A stretch of DNA of 6,260 nucleotides from NCBI GenBank assembly GCA_003225655.1, contig QIAW01000627.1, forward strand, positions 1-6,260, given 5' to 3'. The first letter of the stretch is position 1. Each line of letters opens with the position of its first letter. Positions 1-4,492 of this stretch are shown in pieces. The DNA is from Acidobacteriota bacterium (GTDB lineage: Bacteria; Acidobacteriota; Terriglobia; Terriglobales; Acidobacteriaceae). The notes below the pieces were generated by a model, which was given only the letters and a program-made list of their open reading frames with translations, did not search any database and was not told where the DNA came from. The position numbers and the translations under genes were made by a program.

Positions 1-2963
1 GTTGGATCCGGCTTTACGATCACGGTCTTTCCCGTCAGGTCTTCCATGTCTTGCAGCCAGCGTGCATTATTGGCCTTAAGCGCTTTGCCGACCTCAGGGT
101 TCACGCGCACAAAGACGTCGCCCCGCTCCAGGTGGCGTGACATCTTGCGCATCTCGACATAAATCTCGTTGCATACAGTTGCCACAGATTTGATTAGACC
201 GGTCCCCGTGCAATAGGTGCAGGGCTGGCCGAGGGTACGTTCCAGGGATTGTTTCACGCGTTTGCGGGTGATGGCAACCAATCCAAAATCGTTAAACTGC
301 AGAACTTTGGAAGGAGCGCGATCGCTCTTCAGCGCCTCTTCCAGCGCCTGCATGACTTTTTGCCGGTTGCGGCGCTCATCCATGTCGATAAAGTCGATGA
401 CGATGATGCCGCCGAGGTCGCGCAGCCGCACCTGGCGTACGATTTCCTTGATGGCATCCACGTTGGTCTTGACGATGGTATCTTCCAGTTTCTGGGTCTT
501 GCCGACGAATTTACCGGTATTGACGTCGATTGCGACCAGCGCTTCAGTCTGGTTAATGACAATGTAGCCGCCTGACTTGAGCCAGACTTTGGACTTCAGC
601 GCCTTGTTGATCTCCTCCTGAATGTTGAACTGCTCAAACAGCGGAGTCTCCTTGGTATACAGCTTTACGCGCTTGACCAACTGCGACTGGAAGCGGCTGA
701 CGAAGCGCACAACGCGCTCGTATTCCTGCTCGCTGTCAACCCAGATATGGGAAAAGCCTTCCGAAACCTGGTCGCGCAGAATGCGCTCCACCAGGTTCAA
801 ATCGTGATAGATGAGTGCCGGAGATTTACTGGATTCCGACCGGCCCTTGATCTCATTCCACAAATTCAGCAGGAAGCGGATATCGGCGCGCAAATCTTCT
901 TCACTGGCATGAGCTGCCGCGGTACGAACAATGAAGCCGCCCTGATAACCCTCGGCCGCCTGACGTTCGCTCAAGATGATTCTCTTGAGGCGCTGCCTCT
1001 CCTCTTCCGAGGCAATTTTGCGGGAGACGCCGTTATGGTTCACCGTGGGCATGTAGACCAAGAACCGGCCTGGCAGCGCGATGTGACTGGTGATGCGGGC
1101 GCCTTTCTTCCCGATGGGCTCTTTGGCAATCTGCACCAGGATTTCCTGGCCTTCCTTCAGCAGATCGGAAATTTGCGGCAGCGGTGCGCGCTGAAAGCGC
1201 TTGCCACCGTGGCCGCCGCGCATACGGCGTCCTCCACGGCGGCGGCGGTTGCCGCGGTCAAAAGCGACTTTCTGCTGGTATCCGGAAGGTCCGCGTGTTT
1301 CGGCGTGGGCCGCGGAGTTACCTTCCGTTGCCGTCTCCTGGTTCTCTACTTCATCCAGTTCTTCGTCACCAGGGGCTTGCATTTCGGCATCTTCAGCCGC
1401 GGAAATGCCTTCCGTCTCGTCCTCATCCTGCTCTTCAACGTCGTGGGAACCGTAGCCCTCCAGGTGTTCGGGAGTGGCAGTTTCTCCCGGAAGCAGTGGC
1501 TCGGCAGCATGATGATGGGATGAGGTAGGATCGTGCCGTTCCGTTGCCTCTGCCCGGTCCAGCATCTCTTCTTCGAAATCTTCGTATTCTTCGTCTTCCA
1601 AGCCATGCAGAAGCGCAGGCTGGTCCATCTCGTCTTCGTCAATCCCTTCTTCCTCGACCAGCCCCGGCATCTGGCCGAAGCGCGATTGGGATTGCTGCTC
1701 ATGTGAGGGATTCACGGCGGCACTCTCCCGGCGGTGCTTGGCCAAGATAGCGGCTACATCAATCTCTTCGGTATCTCGCCGCCTGGGTTGCTCATCCTGC
1801 GGTTCGCTGGCCGGAATTTGCTGGTTCCGTCGAGAGGTGAACGAACTCTCGCTGTCAGAAGGTTCGTTGCCTGCTTCCACATCGCGCGCTGCCGCTGGCG
1901 TTTCGTAATTCCTTGCCTGATAATTTCGTCTCCCGTAACTTCCTCTGACATAGCTTGAAGTTGGGTAATCCGCGGTGTCGAGGTTCGAAGCATCCTGAAT
2001 TGGCATTTGGCCGGTTGAAACTTCATGACCCGCAGGCTCCTGGTGTGAAGCGGCCGCGCTGTCCTGGCCCTCTCTTGCAGACTCAAGTGCCGTTGACTGC
2101 GCCGTTGAATCCTCGGGCTCTGCATGCTCACGCTGAGCTACCTGCTCGGCGGGATGCGCCGTTTGCGCCTCCGCCATGTGGCGATACTTGGAGATGTTTT
2201 CGCCGGGCAAGATGATCGGCTGGTAGCCCGCAGGGGGACCGAACGACGGCTTCTCTTCGTGTCCTTTTTGCTGCCGGGGCGCATTGCGGGAATCAAATTT
2301 TGATTCCGGAAATCCGCGGCCGCGGCGGCCGCCGCGCCGCCGCCGGCCAAAACGCTGGCGGTCAGAATCACGTTCACTATTGGCGGGCGCTTCGCCTCCT
2401 TCGCGGAACGAAGCCTCACGATGCGAACTATCGCGCCCAGAACCTTCCCGGTGGCCCGGGTGGTTGCGAGGCGAAGCCTCGCGGAATGGCGTCTGGTGCT
2501 GCGCTTCCGCGCCGGTCTGCGCAGATTCACCTTCCTCGCTGCCGGCGCTTGCCACCGGTCTTTCCTCCGGTGCCGCATGCTCAGATTCGGTCGCGGAAAA
2601 CGCTTCGCTTTCCCGCTCTTCATCGCTCACCGCTGCCGGCGGCAAAGCGGCTGCAGCCGGGCGTTCGAAGCGCCGGCGGCCGCGGCCTGTATCTTCGGGG
2701 ATCGTCTCAAATCCCTCTTCGCCTTCTTCATCCTGAGGCTCGAAAAAATCGGTGACGTAAAGGAACGCATCGCGCTCCAGGCCGATTTCAACAAAGGCGG
2801 ACTGCATTCCCGGCAAAACCCGGGTGACGCGGCCTTTATAAATCGAGCCGGCGAGGGTGTATTCATTTTCGCGTTCGAAATAAATTTCGGTTAGCTGGTC
2901 TTCCTCAACAACGGCAACTTTGGTTTCATGAGGGGTGGAAGAAACAAACAATTCTTTGGACAT
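1..2963 (-). CDS. rng: Rne/Rng-family ribonuclease (RNase G-like core) with a giant insertion in its S1 domain; 3' end cut by window
   Basis: Endoribonuclease of the RNase E/G family, expected to cut single-stranded AU-rich RNA in mRNA decay and rRNA maturation in the cytoplasm. Seen: the frame is open from ATG 2963 through 987 codons to the window edge. Residues 1-36 resemble the family N-terminus. The S1 domain begins at about 37 (SIYKGRVTRVLPGMQSAFVE), breaks off after FLYVTDFFEP (67-76) and resumes at about 597 (QISDLLKEGQEILVQI). Next come the 5'-monophosphate sensor pair R680-T681 (IVRTA), the catalytic aspartates D813 (TEALVAIDVN) and D857 (GGIIVIDFIDM), and the zinc-link C915-x-x-C918 followed by TGTG. 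The D813-D857 and D857-C915 spacings (44 and 58) match those of E. coli RNase E (43 and 58). Residues 77-592 are a low-complexity insertion rich in E, R, S, A, Q and G. Subtracting it leaves about 472 residues, so an RNase G-sized core (489 in E. coli) lacks only some 10-20 residues here. The start is supported by GGAG five bases upstream. The choice between rng and rne is partly convention; family membership is certain. Confidence 0.94.
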   Translation of the reverse strand, partial: MSKELFVSSTPHETKVAVVEEDQLTEIYFERENEYTLAGSIYKGRVTRVLPGMQSAFVEIGLERDAFLYVTDFFEPQDEEGEEGFETIPEDTGRGRRRFERPAAAALPPAAVSDEERESEAFSATESEHAAPEERPVASAGSEEGESAQTGAEAQHQTPFREASPRNHPGHREGSGRDSSHREASFREGGEAPANSERDSDRQRFGRRRRGGRRGRGFPESKFDSRNAPRQQKGHEEKPSFGPPAGYQPIILPGENISKYRHMAEAQTAHPAEQVAQREHAEPEDSTAQSTALESAREGQDSAAASHQEPAGHEVSTGQMPIQDASNLDTADYPTSSYVRGSYGRRNYQARNYETPAAARDVEAGNEPSDSESSFTSRRNQQIPASEPQDEQPRRRDTEEIDVAAILAKHRRESAAVNPSHEQQSQSRFGQMPGLVEEEGIDEDEMDQPALLHGLEDEEYEDFEEEMLDRAEATERHDPTSSHHHAAEPLLPGETATPEHLEGYGSHDVEEQDEDETEGISAAEDAEMQAPGDEELDEVENQETATEGNSAAHAETRGPSGYQQKVAFDRGNRRRRGGRRMRGGHGGKRFQRAPLPQISDLLKEGQEILVQIAKEPIGKKGARITSHIALPGRFLVYMPTVNHNGVSRKIASEEERQRLKRIILSERQAAEGYQGGFIVRTAAAHASEEDLRADIRFLLNLWNEIKGRSESSKSPALIYHDLNLVERILRDQVSEGFSHIWVDSEQEYERVVRFVSRFQSQLVKRVKLYTKETPLFEQFNIQEEINKALKSKVWLKSGGYIVINQTEALVAIDVNTGKFVGKTQKLEDTIVKTNVDAIKEIVRQVRLRDLGGIIVIDFIDMDERRNRQKVMQALEEALKSDRAPSKVLQFNDFGLVAITRKRVKQSLERTLGQPCTYCTGTGLIKSVATVCNEIYVEMRKMSRHLERGDVFVRVNPEVGKALKANNARWLQDMEDLTGKTVIVKPDP
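1188..2735 (-). other. Region encoding the ~515-residue low-complexity insertion inside the ribonuclease S1 domain
   Basis: This part of the ribonuclease reading frame encodes residues 77-592, between the two halves of the S1 domain. It stays in frame without a stop. Its composition changes sharply from the flanking enzyme: few hydrophobic residues, many E, R, S, A, Q, G and P. Visible landmarks are RG-rich patches at 93-98 (GRGRRR), 204-218 (RFGRRRRGGRRGRGF) and 573-589. Four copies of a [FH]RE[AG][SG] pentamer lie at 160-190. There are short hydrophobic islands at 246-261 (GYQPIILPGENISKYR) and 399-412 (EEIDVAAILAKHRR), and acidic runs at 436-469 and 507-543. The corresponding loop in E. 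coli RNase E is only about 20 residues. Disorder and a role in RNA or partner binding are inferred by analogy with the RNase E C-terminal scaffold. Confidence 0.85.
2466..2482 (-). repeat. 7-bp perfect hairpin within the ribonuclease insertion, next to pentapeptide repeats
   Basis: GCGAGGC (2466-2472) and GCCTCGC (2476-2482) are exact reverse complements with a three-base loop. It codes for REASPR in the ribonuclease insertion. It lies in a stretch where the pentamer [FH]RE[AG][SG] occurs four times (residues 160-164, 171-175, 181-185 and 186-190). The similar CGAGGCTTCG-type units at the DNA level hint at local duplication of a short unit. Confidence 0.4.
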
Positions 2964-2968
2964 GCAAT

Positions 2969-2972
2969 CTCC
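2969..2972 (-). promoter_or_regulatory. Ribosome binding site of the ribonuclease gene
   Basis: Read on the minus strand, GGAG lies five bases before the ATG at 2963-2961. It supports this start, which also gives the family N-terminus MSKELFVSSTPHETKVAVVE. A stronger Shine-Dalgarno-like run (GGAGGGAGG) lies just upstream. That run is mostly in the 3' arm of the hairpin at 2975-2995 and is too far from the ATG to be the ideal site. Confidence 0.6.
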
Positions 2973-2974
2973 GG

Positions 2975-2995
2975 CTGCCTCCCTCCGGGAGGCAG
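2975..2995 (-). promoter_or_regulatory. Perfect 9-bp hairpin in the ribonuclease leader, next to the ribosome binding site
   Basis: CTGCCTCCC (2975-2983) and GGGAGGCAG (2987-2995) are exact reverse complements separated by three bases. In the minus-strand transcript this is a GC-rich stem ending two bases before the GGAG ribosome binding site. Its 5' arm contains CCUCCC, which resembles an anti-Shine-Dalgarno sequence, and its 3' arm contains GGGAGG. There is no U-run on either side, so it is not an intrinsic terminator. It may regulate translation or mRNA stability, or it may be a dispersed palindromic repeat; the sequence alone cannot decide. Confidence 0.55.
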
Positions 2996-3085
2996 GTTTA
3001 CCGGTGTGACGATTCGAGGACGGAAGCCTGGAAGAGACTGTGCGAGAGTGCGCCATTTACCCGCCGGTTGGTTCTATTCCGGACG

Positions 3086-3114
3086 GATACATGTGTAGGT
3101 AGAGAGCTGTTCAA
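3086..3114 (-). promoter_or_regulatory. Weak candidate sigma-70-type promoter for the ribonuclease gene
   Basis: On the minus strand TTGAAC (3114-3109) is followed after 17 bases by TGTATC (3091-3086). The -35 box matches 5 of 6 consensus bases, but the -10 box matches only about 3 of 6. The site would start a leader of roughly 115 bases. It is listed because it is the best-spaced pair I found in the gap, not because it is strong. Confidence 0.2.
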
Positions 3115-3237
3115 TGATTTAAAAATCTTTGCACCTATCATGCGCTCAATGAGAGTTGTGGCCACTCTGTCTTCTCCTGAGACGGGGCCGTTACCAACCT
3201 CGGAGCGCAGGTTCAATCGCTCAATCTTTCAAAACTG

Positions 3238-3265
3238 TCCGGTCCGCTTTACTCGGTTCACCGGA
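3238..3265 (-). repeat. Imperfect hairpin in the rodA-ribonuclease gap
   Basis: TCCGGT (3238-3243) pairs with ACCGGA (3260-3265), and the adjoining CCG (3244-3246) pairs with CGG (3254-3256). Together they give a nine-pair stem with a three-base bulge and a seven-base loop. No T-run follows on the minus strand, so it does not look like a terminator. It may simply be part of a structured leader. Confidence 0.35.
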
Positions 3266-3335
3266 TTTCAATCGCCCGCTTCGCGTGGGGCAACACGCTG
3301 AATTTTTGGTTTTACCGGCTCTGATTCTGCCGGAC

Positions 3336-3353
3336 AACGGCCTTCTAGCCGTT
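3336..3353 (-). repeat. Small hairpin 41 bases downstream of the rodA stop, lacking a T-run
   Basis: AACGGC (3336-3341) and GCCGTT (3348-3353) form a 6-bp stem with a six-base loop. A second short inverted repeat, CCGGC/GCCGG (3315-3319 and 3329-3333), lies just beyond in the direction of transcription. Neither is followed by a run of T on the minus strand; the second is followed by A-rich sequence. They may protect the 3' end or slow transcription, but evidence for termination is poor, and read-through from rodA into the ribonuclease gene is possible. Confidence 0.3.
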
Positions 3354-3394
3354 CTTAGAAAATTGCCGGGACCAAGTACCCGATAATTCTCATT

Positions 3395-4492
3395 CTAGTT
3401 GACGAAGCGGCGCATGCGAATGTTCATAACAATTCCCAGCGCCAAGAATGTAAACAGCAATGACGAACCGCCATAACTCATGAGCGGCAAAGGAATTCCG
3501 GTAACCGGCATAAAGCCGACTACCATGCCGACGTTGACCAGAATGTGGAAAGTCAAAACCGCCACTACACCCAGGATCACAATTGCGCCTGCCCGGTCAG
3601 GGGCGGTTTGCGCATTATGGATCAAACGCATCAGCACGATAAAGTATAGCAGGAGCAGACCCACAGCGCCCACAAATCCATGTTCTTCCGAGAAAGCGGC
3701 GAAGATGAAGTCGGTTTGGGGAATAGGTAGGAACGAATTCTGCGTCTGCGATCCTTTCCCGAACCCTTTGCCCCAAATCCCGCCCGCGCCCACTGCAATC
3801 TTGGATTGCTCGCCCTGGTAGCCCTTCCCCTGCGAATCGGCCGCCGGGTTGAGAAAGCTGGTGAGACGCCCCCTTTGGTAAGGTTTCAGGTGTTTGAAGG
3901 CTGGAACCGCCAACGCGGCGCCGATCAAGATGATAGCGGCAGCATGTTTGAATTGAATTCCCCCAAGAAATAATCCCATCACCAGGATGGGAATATAAGT
4001 CAGCGCGGTTCCCAGGTCCGGCTGCACCAAGACCATGAGCATGGGGATTCCGCCCAGCAGAGCCGCCTTGAGGATGTCGGTCAACGACGCGTCCCGCTGG
4101 CGCAAATCGCTGAAGTATTTGGCCATGGCGAGAATCAGGATCAGCTTGACCCACTCGGATGGCTGAAAGTGGACCCCGGCCGGTAGCCGTATCCAGCGGC
4201 GCGCGCCCAGATATTTCGTTCCAAAAACCAGCACTGCCATCAGGGAGATGACTGCGGCAATGTACATCCAATGGACGCTGTCGAGCAGGGCTTCGTAGTT
4301 GATCAGGCTGAGCAGCAGCATGAAGACCAGGCCGCCGGCAATCCAATAGATCTGCTTTACGTACATGTGCACGTCAGCAAACCTGCTGGACATGGTGGCG
4401 CTGTAGATCTGCGTCACCCCCACGGCACAGATCAGAAGCACAAGCAGGAGCAGCACCCAGTCAAAATCTCGCAGGGAGACGAATTTCTTCAT
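3395..4492 (-). CDS. rodA: RodA, SEDS-family peptidoglycan glycosyltransferase
   Basis: Integral membrane polymerase that makes glycan strands from lipid II for lateral wall growth, working with the PBP2 encoded just upstream. The product has 365 residues (E. coli RodA has 370), with a short cytoplasmic N-terminus (MKKFVSLRDFDW) and about ten hydrophobic segments. SEDS signatures in order: GARRW (96-100), FQPSEWVKL (109-117), QPDLGTA (157-163), SFLNP (212-216), GYQGEQSKIAVGAGG (224-238), TDFIF with D261, EEHGF (269-273), NVGM (320-323), TGIPLP (331-336) and SYGGSS (339-344). D261 corresponds by motif and position to the catalytic aspartate of characterised RodA proteins (D262 in E. coli, from memory). 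The ATG at 4492 is chosen because it gives the normal family length, overlaps the mrdA stop as ATGA, and has GGGAG nine bases upstream. The frame is open further upstream to 4594, but that would add 34 non-homologous residues within mrdA. The stop is TAG at 3397-3395. Confidence 0.97.
   Translation of the reverse strand: MKKFVSLRDFDWVLLLLVLLICAVGVTQIYSATMSSRFADVHMYVKQIYWIAGGLVFMLLLSLINYEALLDSVHWMYIAAVISLMAVLVFGTKYLGARRWIRLPAGVHFQPSEWVKLILILAMAKYFSDLRQRDASLTDILKAALLGGIPMLMVLVQPDLGTALTYIPILVMGLFLGGIQFKHAAAIILIGAALAVPAFKHLKPYQRGRLTSFLNPAADSQGKGYQGEQSKIAVGAGGIWGKGFGKGSQTQNSFLPIPQTDFIFAAFSEEHGFVGAVGLLLLYFIVLMRLIHNAQTAPDRAGAIVILGVVAVLTFHILVNVGMVVGFMPVTGIPLPLMSYGGSSLLFTFLALGIVMNIRMRRFVN

Larger units (their letters stand above)
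2964..3394. other. 431-base intergenic region between rodA and the ribonuclease gene; no convincing gene
   Basis: This is the only substantial non-coding stretch. Short open frames exist on both strands (for example 2998-3216 minus from a TTG, and 3068-3301 plus). None has a good ribosome binding site, recognisable domain or coding-like composition. No tRNA cloverleaf, riboswitch core or terminator with a T-run is visible. It does hold small inverted repeats at 3315-3333, 3336-3353, 3238-3265 and 2975-2995. The likeliest reading is the rodA 3' untranslated region followed by the promoter and a long leader of the ribonuclease gene. Confidence 0.6.

Noticed and set aside
747..1523. 258-codon open frame on the plus strand
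   Set aside because: It is antisense to the ribonuclease gene, whose sense translation includes the conserved second half of the S1 domain here. No ribosome binding site or family resemblance.
2316..2345. Dense CG-rich palindrome-like sequence on the plus strand, suggesting a structural or regulatory element
   Set aside because: It is explained by runs of Arg and Gly codons (RRRRGGRRGRG) on the minus strand.
2138..2623. 161-codon minus-strand frame overlapping the ribonuclease insertion, raising the idea of a frameshifted or split gene
   Set aside because: The ribonuclease frame itself is open without interruption from 2963 to the window edge and joins the two S1 halves. The other frame is a shadow of its low-complexity codons.
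2998..3216. 72-codon minus-strand open frame in the intergenic gap
   Set aside because: Starts at TTG without a clear ribosome binding site. The product has no recognisable features, and the frame runs through the leader region and into the edge of the hairpin.
3196..3230. GTTCAAT stretch resembling a tRNA T-loop
   Set aside because: No flanking 5-bp T-stem, anticodon arm or acceptor stem could be drawn on either strand.
3315..3353. Intrinsic terminator after rodA
   Set aside because: Two short hairpins exist, but no T-run follows either on the minus strand, and the stems are only 5-6 bp.
3615..4346. 243-codon open frame on the minus strand
   Set aside because: Overlaps rodA in another frame, while rodA carries the full SEDS motif set. 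The shadow product is arginine/proline/glycine-rich with no membrane segments or domain.
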